Source: Phytophthora sp. 'mugwort' (taxonomy: Eukaryota > Oomycota > Peronosporomycetes > Peronosporales > Peronosporaceae). Taken from it: a stretch of DNA of 64,000 nucleotides. The translations under genes and the position numbers were made by a program. The stretch is from assembly GCA_033558025.1 (NCBI GenBank), contig JAUCEF010000011.1:1364001-1428000 (forward strand), written 5' to 3'. Below are positions 1 through 9,871 of the stretch, piece after piece (positions within the stretch are counted from its first letter, which is position 1; each line of letters starts with the position of its first letter). The notes under the pieces were generated by a model that had not been told where the DNA came from, ran no database searches, and was given only the letters and a program-made list of their open reading frames with translations.

Positions 1-1
1 C

Positions 2-3000
2 GGCAAGGGCAGCAAGGCCTTCGGTTCAAGGAAGAACGGCGGTTTCAAGGGCAAGTGCTTCAACTGCGGCCAGATGGGCCACATGAAGCGGGACTGCCCG
101 GACCCGAACGCGGGCAACAACGACGACGACGCGGTCTTCGCCGTTGGGAAGAGTCGGTCGGCTGGGTGGCTGATCGACAGCGGTGCGACGGCGCACATGA
201 CGCCTCACCGCAACGACTTGTTTGAGTACAAGGACCTCGACTCGGACGTCGAGGTGACCATCGCGGACGGCAAGAAGATCCGGGTGGTGGGAACGGGGTC
301 GGTGCGCCTGACGGGCATCGACGGCACGCGCATTAAGATGGTTGATGTGATGTACATCCCCGGGCTGGACCGGCAGCTGCTGTCTGTCAGCAGGCTGGCG
401 GAGCGCGGCATGAGCGTGGAGTTTCAGAAGAAGTCGTGTACGATCTGGAACAAGTCCAAGGCGATCGCGTTGGGCAAGAAGGTCGGCAAGGCCTACGTGC
501 TCGACTGCGAGAAGGACATGGCGCACTACGTGGAGTACGCCGGAGTCGACAGTGAGTGGGAGTTGTGGCATGCGCGCATGGGCCACTTGAACAAGGACGC
601 GCTGGCGAAGACGCAGAGCGCCACCACTGGCATGCCCACGTTGGACCGCAAGTCCATGACGCTGTGCGGGGGCTGCATGAAGGGCAAACAGACGGTCGCG
701 TACTTCCCGTCTCGATCGCTGTCGAAGACGACGAAGGTGTTGCAGTTGGTGCACACGGACGTCATGGGGCCCATGAAGACGAAGTCTAAGGGCGGGGCCC
801 GGTACGTGCTCACGTTTGTGGATGACTACTCCAAGTACGTGGTGGCGTACTTCATCACCAAGAAGAGTGAGGTGCCCGTCAAGTTCAAGACGTTCATGAA
901 CTTGTACGAGAACCAGTGGGGAGAGCGCATCAAGTGCCTGCGCTCGGACAACGGCACGGAGTTCGTCAACAAGGAGATGGACAGGTTGTGCGCGTTGAAC
1001 GGGATCGTTCACCAGAAGACCGTGCCTTACAGCCCGCAGCAGAACGGCGTGGCGGAGCGCATGAACCGCACGATCATGGAGAAGGCCCGCAGCATGTTGT
1101 ATTACAAGGCTATCTCAACGATGTGGTGGGCCGAGGCGGTCAGTACGTCGGTGTACCTGATTAACCGGTCCACGACCATTACGCACTCGAGCAGGACGCC
1201 GTACGAGTTGGCGTTCAGGGGCAAGCCGCGACTGGACCACTTGCGCGTGTTCGGCTCGGTCGGGTACGCTCACGTCGACAAGGTAAAGCGCACCAAGTTG
1301 GAGCCGAAGAGCTTCAAGTGCATGTTCTTGGGGTACGCCGAGAACTCGAAGGGCTACCGCGTGTACGACTTGGAGTCGAACAAGGTGAAGGTGACAAGGT
1401 CGATGAAGCTCGACGAGCGCGAGGTAGACGGCATCTACGACTCGGCGCCGACGGAGAGCACGACGGTCATCCATTCGACGGAGGACGTCGATGACGTCGT
1501 GCAGCACGAGCAAGAGCGCCAACCCGCTACTGAAGAGCCGATGGGATCGGTGGAGGAGAGCCATGAGGAAGACACGGAGATGCCCGAGGCTGAGTCGGAC
1601 GAGTTGACGAGGCATGAGCTGGCAAGATACCGAAGGACGCCAGGGGCAGCCTTCAGTGACAATCTTGTATTCCACCCGGAACCCGAACGAGTCCGACGCC
1701 CTCGTGACTCAGTCCTTGCTCTTCAAGACGTTGCAGACGAGTACAAGGTGAACGACGAGGACGACCCGGACAATGACGACCACTTCTGGCCGCCGTCGCC
1801 TAAGCGACCTCGAGTCGACGAGGACGGACTGCTCGCCGAAGCGGTACTGGCTTACGCTGCCAGTGTGGGAGACGCTGACGACGCGCCTACCACGTACCAG
1901 CAGGCCATGAAGAGCAACGAGGCGTCGGAGTGGATCAAGGCCATGAACTCCGAGTTGAAGGCGCACGCGGACAATGGCTCGTGGACGCTGGTTCGACGGA
2001 CGTCTGGCGCCCGGCCGATTGGGTGTCGATGGGTGTTCGCTAAGAAGCGGAACGAGCACGGCCGAGTTGTGCGGTACAAGGCCCGGTTGGTGGCGAAGGG
2101 CTTCAAGCAGAAGTTCGGCGTGGACTTCTTCGAGACGTACTCGCCCGTCGCCAACATGAACTCGATCAGGGTTGTGCTGTCGGTGGTGGTGGCGAAGGCC
2201 TACGTCACAGAGCAGCTGGACGTGGACACAGCGTTCCTGAACAGTGATCTGAAGGAGCAAGTGTTCATGGAGGTGCCGTACGGCATCACGAACGCGGAGA
2301 ACATGATGTGCAAGCTGGACAAGGCGATCTACGGCCTCAAGCAGGCCGCGAGCGCGTGGCATCAGACGATCCACGCCGTGTTTATGAAGATCGGCTTCCG
2401 CAGCTGCGGGGCAGACCAGTGCGTCTACGTGAAGGGCTCCAAGGACAACTACGTGTACGTCTGCTTGTACGTGGACGATATGATCATCGCCGCCAAGACC
2501 AATAAAGAGATTGACGAGGTCAAGATGGCGTTGAAGAGCGCGTTTAAGATGAAGGAGCTCGGCGAGGTCAAGTTCATCCTCGGTATGGAGGTGGACCATG
2601 ACCATACGGCCGGCACGTTGATGATCAGGCAGACCCGCTACATCGACGACGTCGTGAACCGGTTCAACCAGCAAGACGCGAAAGCGGTGGTGAACCCGTG
2701 CGAGTCCGGCATGAAGTTGACGAAGATGCAATCGCCGACCACGAACGCTGAGCGCGAGGACATGAGGTCCAAGCCGTACAGGTCTTTGATCGGATGCTTG
2801 TTGTACATCACGACCTGCACGCGGCCGGACGTGGCATATATCGTCACGCAGCTGTCGCGGTTCTTGGAGAACCCTGGGCAGCAGCACTGGAAGGCAGCCA
2901 TTCGTGTGCTCCGCTACCTGAAGACGACGAAGGACTTCGGGGTCATCTACAGCGGCAACGACGGCAAGGTCGTGTTGGAGGCATACACGGACGCGGACTG

Positions 3001-3499
3001 GGGCAGCAATCTGGACGACCGCCGCTCGGTATCCGGGATCATGATCATGATTGGCGGTGCGCCGGTCGTTTTCAAGTCCAAGTACCAGCGCACGGTGGCG
3101 CTGAGCTCGGCGGAGGCGGAGTACATGGCGTTAAGCCTGTGCACGCAGGAGGTGCTATGGACCCGTGCGATGCTCAAGGACCTGGGTCATGAGCAAGTGG
3201 GAGCGACGCAAGTCTGGGAGGACAACCAAGGTGCCATTGCACTGGCAAGCAACGCCGGCTACAATGCGCGGACCAAGCACGTCGACATCAGGCACCACTT
3301 CATCCGCGAGAACGTGGCCCGGGACATCATCACGGTGGACTACGTTGGGACGGAAGGTCAGCTGGCGGACATGCTCACGAAGGCGGTCGGGACGAAGAGA
3401 CTGCAGTTCTTGCTCGCAGGGAGCGGCGTCCGAACCAAGACCGCTCAGCATGCGGCGAGTGGGAGTGTTGATGTGTGCGCCGTATATGCGAAGCGGTGA
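2..3499 (+). CDS. Ty1/copia retrotransposon Gag-Pol polyprotein, 5' partial
   Basis: The frame is open from base 2 to the stop at 3497-3499, about 1165 codons without a break. Order seen: a CCHC zinc knuckle (C-F-N-C-GQMGH-MKRDC, first residues), a retropepsin-type site DSGA at 176-187, a GAG-pre-integrase/HHCC zone (LWHARMGHLNK ... C-x2-C), the integrase core with HTD, RSDNGTEF and NGVAERMNRT giving the D,D,E set, then reverse transcriptase with ARLVAKGFKQ, QLDVDTAFLNSDL, YGLKQA and YVDD (2468-2479), and RNase H with YTDADWGS, SSAEAEY and DNQGA. The order integrase before RT marks copia rather than gypsy. Most of gag and the 5' LTR lie outside the window. It copies the element through RNA in cytoplasmic particles. 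No frameshift or stop was seen, so it may be a young copy. Coding GC is clearly higher than in the flanks. Confidence 0.96.
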   Translation, partial: GKGSKAFGSRKNGGFKGKCFNCGQMGHMKRDCPDPNAGNNDDDAVFAVGKSRSAGWLIDSGATAHMTPHRNDLFEYKDLDSDVEVTIADGKKIRVVGTGSVRLTGIDGTRIKMVDVMYIPGLDRQLLSVSRLAERGMSVEFQKKSCTIWNKSKAIALGKKVGKAYVLDCEKDMAHYVEYAGVDSEWELWHARMGHLNKDALAKTQSATTGMPTLDRKSMTLCGGCMKGKQTVAYFPSRSLSKTTKVLQLVHTDVMGPMKTKSKGGARYVLTFVDDYSKYVVAYFITKKSEVPVKFKTFMNLYENQWGERIKCLRSDNGTEFVNKEMDRLCALNGIVHQKTVPYSPQQNGVAERMNRTIMEKARSMLYYKAISTMWWAEAVSTSVYLINRSTTITHSSRTPYELAFRGKPRLDHLRVFGSVGYAHVDKVKRTKLEPKSFKCMFLGYAENSKGYRVYDLESNKVKVTRSMKLDEREVDGIYDSAPTESTTVIHSTEDVDDVVQHEQERQPATEEPMGSVEESHEEDTEMPEAESDELTRHELARYRRTPGAAFSDNLVFHPEPERVRRPRDSVLALQDVADEYKVNDEDDPDNDDHFWPPSPKRPRVDEDGLLAEAVLAYAASVGDADDAPTTYQQAMKSNEASEWIKAMNSELKAHADNGSWTLVRRTSGARPIGCRWVFAKKRNEHGRVVRYKARLVAKGFKQKFGVDFFETYSPVANMNSIRVVLSVVVAKAYVTEQLDVDTAFLNSDLKEQVFMEVPYGITNAENMMCKLDKAIYGLKQAASAWHQTIHAVFMKIGFRSCGADQCVYVKGSKDNYVYVCLYVDDMIIAAKTNKEIDEVKMALKSAFKMKELGEVKFILGMEVDHDHTAGTLMIRQTRYIDDVVNRFNQQDAKAVVNPCESGMKLTKMQSPTTNAEREDMRSKPYRSLIGCLLYITTCTRPDVAYIVTQLSRFLENPGQQHWKAAIRVLRYLKTTKDFGVIYSGNDGKVVLEAYTDADWGSNLDDRRSVSGIMIMIGGAPVVFKSKYQRTVALSSAEAEYMALSLCTQEVLWTRAMLKDLGHEQVGATQVWEDNQGAIALASNAGYNARTKHVDIRHHFIRENVARDIITVDYVGTEGQLADMLTKAVGTKRLQFLLAGSGVRTKTAQHAASGSVDVCAVYAKR

Positions 3500-3590
3500 C
3501 GTCATGCCCATGCGCAGTGATGACACGATGCGTGCGGGCACATGCAGCGATGACGCAATGCATGCGAGCTCACGCAATGGCGTTGTGCTG

Positions 3591-3602
3591 AAAGGGGGGC
3601 AG
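3591..3602 (+). promoter_or_regulatory. Polypurine tract of the copia element
   Basis: The run AAAGGGGGGCAG lies 91 bases after the pol stop and directly before a TTGAGAACACG sequence. In LTR retrotransposons such a purine run primes plus-strand DNA synthesis at the edge of the 3' LTR. Confidence 0.75.
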
Positions 3603-3829
3603 TTGAGAACACGTGGATGGATCGGATTGGTCGATATTCCGATTTACTCCTGGGACACAAGGTAAGTAGAAGCAGGTTAGCAAGAGTAAGGAGACAATAG
3701 AACTCACTTCGGCATTTGCCCTCAAACCAACAAGAGCATCTCAACATACTTTCATCCGCCTCTATTGATAACGCGCATGGGTTGATACGGCAGCGCTCTC
3801 GGCGGCGTATCTTTTTCTTCAACGCTTCA
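3603..3829 (+). repeat. Probable 3' LTR of the copia element
   Basis: The sequence begins TTGAGAACACG immediately after the polypurine tract and could end at a CA near 3829 (AACGCTTCA). The 5' LTR is outside the window, so the right boundary is a guess from the TG...CA rule. Length would be about 226 bases, short but usual for copia LTRs. Confidence 0.45.
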
Positions 3830-3879
3830 GCCGCGGTATGCTGTACTCAGTTGTGAGGTTGGTAATCTGCTCCCCTGCA

Positions 3880-5850
3880 CGTTGCCGCAACCAAACTTGC
3901 TTTGGTGTAACTCTCTGATCGATGCCTGCTGAACTACTTCACCATACCGACGAACAAAATTCGTTATCACTCTCGGCTGATGCCATGAATCACTCGGCTG
4001 AAGCCATGTATCAGGCTGCTGCAAATAACTACCTAAGTGTGTATGTTGTAGCTTCACCACAACCGGTCGGAAGGCTGTACAACCCGTGCGATAGGTCTGG
4101 TCCCACCTTGAGGACTGTTATCTGTGGAAAATACTGTTCTACGGAAAAGTCTCGATTATACAATCGGACATATTTTAATAGAACATGAAAGCGAACATAT
4201 TTCATACGTTCCGGATCCCGTCATCATGAGAAAGATGACACCTTCATCTTTGCCGAACCCGCTCTCTCTGATACCGGTACTGATAGTTTGCGGAGGGTAC
4301 CTAAGAATGCAGAATGAGGACGTGTACTGGCATCCTAGCTCGACATTTCAGGTGGTGTTCGAAACATCACTGATCTACTCCGTCGGTTATAGCATCGACG
4401 GCTACAAATCTGCTAATAGTAACATTAGACCTGAGAAATAACGTGTGCACACCGTTGTCTGAAATCCCTCCCATTCAAGAAAAGTGAACCGAAACTAATT
4501 TGTACTTTTATGGCACCATATGTTTTATTATGATGGTCGGCACCTCTCCTTGTTTACTACATGCAGCATCACTCCTTGACATGAACAACAACGGACTACC
4601 CTTCGTTTGCATTTTTTCAATTGTGTCTATAGCATACACTGCTCCTTCCTAATCTATCATCTCAGCAATGAATTTCTACTCGATCGACCCGCCAAACAGC
4701 CAAACTCTCAGTGACACGGTCATAGGCAACGTCATGCACCGGACTATGATACCCCCAAGCAGATTCATTGCTGGATCCGATGGATCTACATTGGAGAATG
4801 CTGATACAGAAGGTCGTTCGACTCCACGTTGGCCAAGAAATCACCCATACAAATATTCAACTCCCAAGAGACCTGTACACACAAGCTCCTTTGATCGGCC
4901 TAAATACGATACCAAAGTACGCGCTACTATAGCGCCTTTGTCATCGGTGGTGCGGACTCGGTCGTACCCGGATCGTAACCGTCGGTCATGTCTTGCGGCA
5001 GATCTGAAGACAGCACAAGAGATCATCGCAAGCATTCAAGCAAATGACCCCGACACAGCAAAGTTTCAAAAGCTCGTCGTCGTAGAAGCTTTGGAAAAAA
5101 GATACGCCACCGAGAACACTGCCGTATCAACCAGGCGCGTTATCGACAGAGGCAGAAGAAGATTGAGACCGAAATTGAGGCTGCCATTGCCATGTTGAGG
5201 TCGGAAATTGAGGACCTCGAGACGAAGTGCACGGACTCCTCTCGCCTCCCAACAACCCCAACGACTTGGACTTTGGCATCGGAGTATTTTCGTCAGTTTA
5301 ACTACTACGTTTCCTCGCCAGAAAGACGGTACACGACGGCATCCAAGTTTCTCCACGACGTCATGGAACCCGACGTCGTGGACGTCTCACTGTTCGGTGT
5401 TGATGCGCAGCTCGAGAGCTGGAGTTTGTACGCTCGTTGCTTTGATGATATTCACGTGGAGCTGAAGGGTCTGACGACGCCAACTCCAGACACTATGGTT
5501 GCTGGTACAATCACTAGCGTGACCATCACGAACAATACCATATGCTACGCGTTCCCACACTTGAACAGCGATGGAGTCGGTGGCAGCAAAGGTGGCGTGT
5601 GGTCGCCTCTTGCTTCAAAGTTATTGGGCAAGACACTCGTCATGCGGGGTTCGGTGCTTTTTGGCTGGAACAACTCGACTGTCAAGGTTGTGACAGTGCA
5701 CTCGCAGGCGGACATGATAACCCCCATGTTGCATCTACTAGGGAGCTTAGAAGATGTGTCTTGCGTACTCTGCAAGGCCAGGATGACACCCGACTGCAAA
5801 GTTGTTGAGCCGCCAGTCAGTAGGTAGAGCTGTCCATTTTCCATCCGAAT
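3880..5850 (+). repeat. Segmental duplication, copy 1
   Basis: This segment matches 6310-8430 in the same orientation. Shared landmarks are CCGCAACCAAACTTGCT (3888 and 6318), ACTGTTATCTGTG (4112 and 6559), the CATATGTTTTATTATGATGGT block before the gene, and the bZIP gene itself. The non-coding parts are clearly diverged while the gene block 4641-5781 is nearly identical to 7223-8364. A sub-segment (3948-4103) is inverted relative to copy 2. Confidence 0.85.
4668..5827 (+). pseudogene. bZIP transcription factor, copy 1, frameshifted
   Basis: It starts with the same ATG and residues as the intact gene at 7250. The A tract at 5095-5100 has six A where the intact copy has seven (7677-7683). This shifts the frame just before the basic region, so the first frame ends at 5198 after 176 residues, the last part read out of frame. 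The DNA-binding and C-terminal parts continue in another frame (5192-5827). The tail after CKAR also differs from copy 2. A product from the first frame would lack DNA binding; a sequencing error in the homopolymer is the main alternative. Confidence 0.85.
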
Positions 5851-6240
5851 GGTGTTGACACCGCTCAAATTACGCCTTCCTGAACGTGATAGCCTCTTGT
5901 TAGTCATTACTGGCATCAGAAAAGAGTAGGTTCTTAGGTCGTGTGCGAAAATTGTGCCGAAATCCAGTGAAAAACGTCGTTTATTCTTTTGCAACCACAT
6001 TTTATATTTAAGTCGCAGCACCTTCCCTTGCTTTTGTCGTTGAACGCTAGTTACAATAACCATTTTACTACGAAAGGGTTAATCACCATATGTTACTTAC
6101 TTGCGGCGTCTAGTAGGGTTTTATATCCTATGCACAACTGCTACTTGCCCATTTCGAGCCGTGCCATCACTTAGGGTGTGCATTCTTCGGAAAAATCTGC
6201 GTGTAACCACTCGATCACCTTCCCCACTGGCGGCCTATCC
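5828..6240. other. Intergenic spacer between duplication copies
   Basis: AT-rich sequence without a convincing gene. Short open frames here have no recognisable motif. Confidence 0.5.
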
Positions 6241-6309
6241 AAGCCTTCAGTGTGCATCCTTCTAAGCGTCGACCTTCCAGCCACTTCACAAGCTTTTTTT
6301 TCTTTTTCC

Positions 6310-8430
6310 CCTTGGGCGCTGCCGCAACCAAACTTGCTTTTGTGCAGCTTTTCCCATCGTGCCTGCTAATCCACTTCGCCAGGGCCAGATTTATCGCACG
6401 GGTTGTACATCCTTCCGACCGGTTGGAGGGAAGCTGCAACATCACACTCAGGTGTTTATTCGCAGCAGCCGAATAGCCGAGTAATCCATGACATCAGTCG
6501 AGAATGATAATGAAATTTGTTCGTCGTTACCTTTTCGCATTGCGACTGTGACTTTAACTACTGTTATCTGTGAAAATGCTTGTTCTACAGGAAAGTCTCC
6601 ATTATACAATCGGAGATATTTTAGTACAACTGGAAGTGTACAGATTTCCAAGGCTCGTGGTCGTCATCACGAGAAAGATGACCACTTTCATCTTTGCCGG
6701 GTGATATGGGTACTGATAGTTTGCGGTGGGTACCTTAAAAATGTAGAATAAGAACATGATGGCATCCTAGCTCGACACTTCAGGTTGTGTGAAACGTCAC
6801 TGATCTACTCCGTCTGTTGTAGCGGTCAGGCATCGACGGGTACAAAGAAAACTCTGCCAATAGTAGCACTAGACATGAGAAATATCGTGTGTATGTACTT
6901 CACCGTTGTCTGTAATCCCACCCACTTAAGAATGTAAATATAAAGAGCTAAACTGGAAGAATAGTAAGTGATGTGTACCATATGTGGTATTCTGTAGTCA
7001 GCACCTCTCATGTTTAGCACATACAGCATCCCTCCAACTAAAAACACGAACCAAACTTTATTTGTTGAAGTAGTACGTTCATGACACCATATGTTTTATT
7101 ATGATGGTCAGCACCTCTCCTTGTTTACTACAAACAGCATCATTCCTTGGCAATGCTTGGCAATGAACAACAATGGACTACCCTTCGTTTGTTACTTTCC
7201 AATTGTATCTATAGCATACACAGCTCCTTCCTAATCTATCATCTCAGCAATGAATTTCTACTCGATCGACCCGCCAAACAGCCAAACTCTCAGTGACACG
7301 GTCATAGGCAACGTCATGCACCGGACTATGATACCCCCAAGCAGATTCATTGCTGGATCCGATGGATCTACATTGGAGAATGCTGATACAGAAGGTCGTT
7401 CGACTCCACGTTGGCCAAGAAATCACCCATACAAATATTCAACTCCCAAGAGACCTGTACACACAAGCTCCTTTGATCGGCCTAAATACGATACCAAAGT
7501 ACGCGCTACTATAGCGCCTTTGTCATCGGTGGTGCGGACTCGGTCGTACCCGGATCGTAACCGTCGGTCATGTCTTGCGGCAGATCTGAAGACAGCACAA
7601 GAGATCATCGCAAGCATTCAAGCAAATGACCCCGACACAGCAAAGTTTCAAAAGCTCGTCGTCGTAGAAGCTTTGGAAAAAAAGATACGCCACCGAGAAC
7701 ACTGCCGTATCAACCAGGCGCGTTATCGACAGAGGCAGAAGAAGATTGAGACCGAAATTGAGGCTGCCATTGCCATGTTGAGGTCGGAAATTGAGGACCT
7801 CGAGACGAAGTGCACGGACTCCTCTCGCCTCCCAACAACCCCAACGACTTGGACTTTGGCATCGGAGTATTTTCGTCAGTTTAACTACTACGTTTCCTCG
7901 CCAGAAAGACGGTACACGACGGCATCCAAGTTTCTCCACGACGTCATGGAACCCGACGTCGTGGACGTCTCACTGTTCGGTGTTGATGCGCAGCTCGAGA
8001 GCTGGAGTTTGTACGCTCGTTGCTTTGATGATATTCACGTGGAGCTGAAGGGTCTGACGACGCCAACTCCAGACACTATGGTTGCTGGTACAATCACTAG
8101 CGTGACCATCACGAACAATACCATATGCTACGCGTTCCCACACTTGAACAGCGATGGAGTCGGTGGCAGCAAAGGTGGCGTGTGGTCGCCTCTTGCTTCA
8201 AAGTTATTGGGCAAGACACTCGTCATGCGGGGTTCGGTGCTTTTTGGCTGGAACAACTCGACTGTCAAGGTTGTGACAGTGCACTCGCAGGCGGACATGA
8301 TAACCCCCATGTTGCATCTACTAGGGAGCTTAGAAGATGTGTCTTGCGTACTCTGCAAGGCCAGAGTGACACCCGACTGCAAAGTTATTAGAGATGCTAA
8401 ATAGTAGATAGCACTCTATCCGAATGGAGT
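6310..8430 (+). repeat. Segmental duplication, copy 2
   Basis: Second copy of the unit at 3880-5850. It carries the intact bZIP gene. Unlike copy 1 it has an extra direct repeat upstream of the gene (6976-7035 resembles 7085-7147) and it holds the 6381-6536 segment in the opposite orientation. Confidence 0.85.
7250..8404 (+). CDS. Oomycete bZIP transcription factor
   Basis: A 384-residue protein in one exon. Residues about 145-165 form a basic region (IRHREHCRINQARYRQRQKK) followed by a heptad-like helix to about residue 188 (EIEAAIAMLRSEIEDLE), the bZIP layout. The basic region is not canonical: it has N-Q-A-R-Y-R where most bZIPs have N-x-x-A-A-x-x-S/C-R. Oomycetes are known to have expanded bZIPs with altered DNA-contact residues. 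The C-terminal 190 residues contain blocks that I recall from many Phytophthora bZIP-like proteins (WTLASEYFRQFNYY, LGKTLVMRGSVLFGW, MITPMLHLLGSLEDVS). The N-terminal 140 residues are basic and of unknown role. It should act in the nucleus as a dimer; targets cannot be told from the sequence. The copy at 4668 is its broken paralog. Confidence 0.85.
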   Translation: MNFYSIDPPNSQTLSDTVIGNVMHRTMIPPSRFIAGSDGSTLENADTEGRSTPRWPRNHPYKYSTPKRPVHTSSFDRPKYDTKVRATIAPLSSVVRTRSYPDRNRRSCLAADLKTAQEIIASIQANDPDTAKFQKLVVVEALEKKIRHREHCRINQARYRQRQKKIETEIEAAIAMLRSEIEDLETKCTDSSRLPTTPTTWTLASEYFRQFNYYVSSPERRYTTASKFLHDVMEPDVVDVSLFGVDAQLESWSLYARCFDDIHVELKGLTTPTPDTMVAGTITSVTITNNTICYAFPHLNSDGVGGSKGGVWSPLASKLLGKTLVMRGSVLFGWNNSTVKVVTVHSQADMITPMLHLLGSLEDVSCVLCKARVTPDCKVIRDAK

Positions 8431-8613
8431 TTCACATGCGTATAAGCCAACCAAATATAAAATATATTCGGCTTAGGTCATAAAAATTAATTCCTCTCAC
8501 GGCGAGCATTTCACCGCGCTACTTTAGCCTTGAATATAGGAGACTACTATATTTCAGGACGCGAATTTTGGTCCACCGCGTGTCCAGCGAATCCCAGCCG
8601 ACTAGACACAGTT

Positions 8614-9204
8614 TTAGCTGAAAAATGGGAAGACACCGTGACGATTTGACAGTTTAAAAAGGCTGGAGACTCGCTGTTTGAAAATCGCTTGGATAGATAT
8701 GCAGACGACTTCCGCGTGCTTCACCGCACAAAACTCGCAACGTTGCCCACATTGATAAGTCACTTCAGCGGCGATGCAGTGGCAAAGAGCGGCGTAGTAC
8801 TGATATCTTGCCCAATGATTGTAATCCGAACTGCAGCGAGATTGGCTATTGTATAAAGAATCCCAGAACGGCTTCTTCGTTGTGATGAACCCTGACAAGA
8901 CAATGGACCCACTTTTCGACATTTCGCACAAATACGGACTTTTTTTCAATAAAATGAATCGCAGGACGAACTGGAACCCGATCGCAACATCTATGGCGGT
9001 GATAAAGCACTTTCTGACATGCTCATAGCGGCAGTCAAAGAACCAAGTACCAAAGCGATGGATGTGCGCCTGCAGAGCTTGTAGGTCCCCCAGGCTGTCG
9101 AAAGAGAAGAAACCAGAAGAGGTTTTCTCTCTGCTAGTTTTGCGGATGTTAGCACTACCGGAAAGGTCGTAATGATAGAGTACTCTAAATGCACTGGCAA
9201 TGTG
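8614..9204 (-). CDS. Doubtful open frame, unrecognised
   Basis: A frame of nearly 200 codons is open on this strand but it has no ATG near its beginning, so a start would lie well inside or in another exon. It contains hydrophobic and aromatic stretches (GFQFVLRFILL) and a C-x2-C pair (RCEFC). I recognise no family, and it may be chance or a decayed gene. Confidence 0.2.
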   Translation of the reverse strand, partial: HIASAFRVLYHYDLSGSANIRKTSREKTSSGFFSFDSLGDLQALQAHIHRFGTWFFDCRYEHVRKCFITAIDVAIGFQFVLRFILLKKSPYLCEMSKSGSIVLSGFITTKKPFWDSLYNSQSRCSSDYNHWARYQYYAALCHCIAAEVTYQCGQRCEFCAVKHAEVVCISIQAIFKQRVSSLFKLSNRHGVFPFFS

Positions 9205-9207
9205 CAA

Positions 9208-9871
9208 GCATGCTTTTTAGAGGTTTAAAACCCAACAAGCCGACTGACAGTGGCCTTATTAAAATAAAGATTTATATGTTTTCCGGTGCTCTATCATTAC
9301 AGTATGTTTTTCAAGAAATACGTAGCGAGCACAACGAATATATATCTTTTCCCCCCTCGTAAGCGAACGTAAAATGGCACCGTTCGAGTATTATCCGCAA
9401 TACGGGCCTTGCACTTTTTAGGTGTACATAAGTTGAGCCTAACTTCGACATTTTCACCGCCTCCCAATGCATTGTCTTGTCAAGTACTTCTAAGGCAAAT
9501 GGTCAGTTAATAGTTTTAGTACCCTCGGGCAGAGACCGATATACGAGAGGTCTATATATTGGTCGGATGAGCGATGGGGACGCATATAATGTTGTGCATT
9601 GTTTCATATTCAGTGCTGCAGCTGAATTGTGTGTATCAGCATCGGTAGGACCAGCTAACTAACGTGCAACGGGACAGACTGGACACTATTGGCAGTGAGA
9701 CAATATAAACACGACTCCACTATACGTTATGAATAAATGCGTATCAAAAATGTCGCCATCAGCTACTCGTCTCTTAATCCAAGACGATGATAAAAAGTCT
9801 CTTTTATCCAATATTTGTCAGAGATCACGGGAAATCGAGACCCAACTGAAGGACACCAACCTCACAGCCTT
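9208..9871. other. Intergenic, nothing recognised
   Basis: AT-rich stretch between the doubtful frame at 8614-9204 and the 3' end of the HAD gene. No motif, repeat or RNA gene was seen. Confidence 0.5.

Noticed and set aside
26..1012. Long minus-strand frame of 328 codons
   Set aside because: It is the shadow of the copia pol frame, lacks any motif, and is Arg/His/Val-rich as expected from a GC-rich antisense frame. The same applies to 1709-2887 minus.
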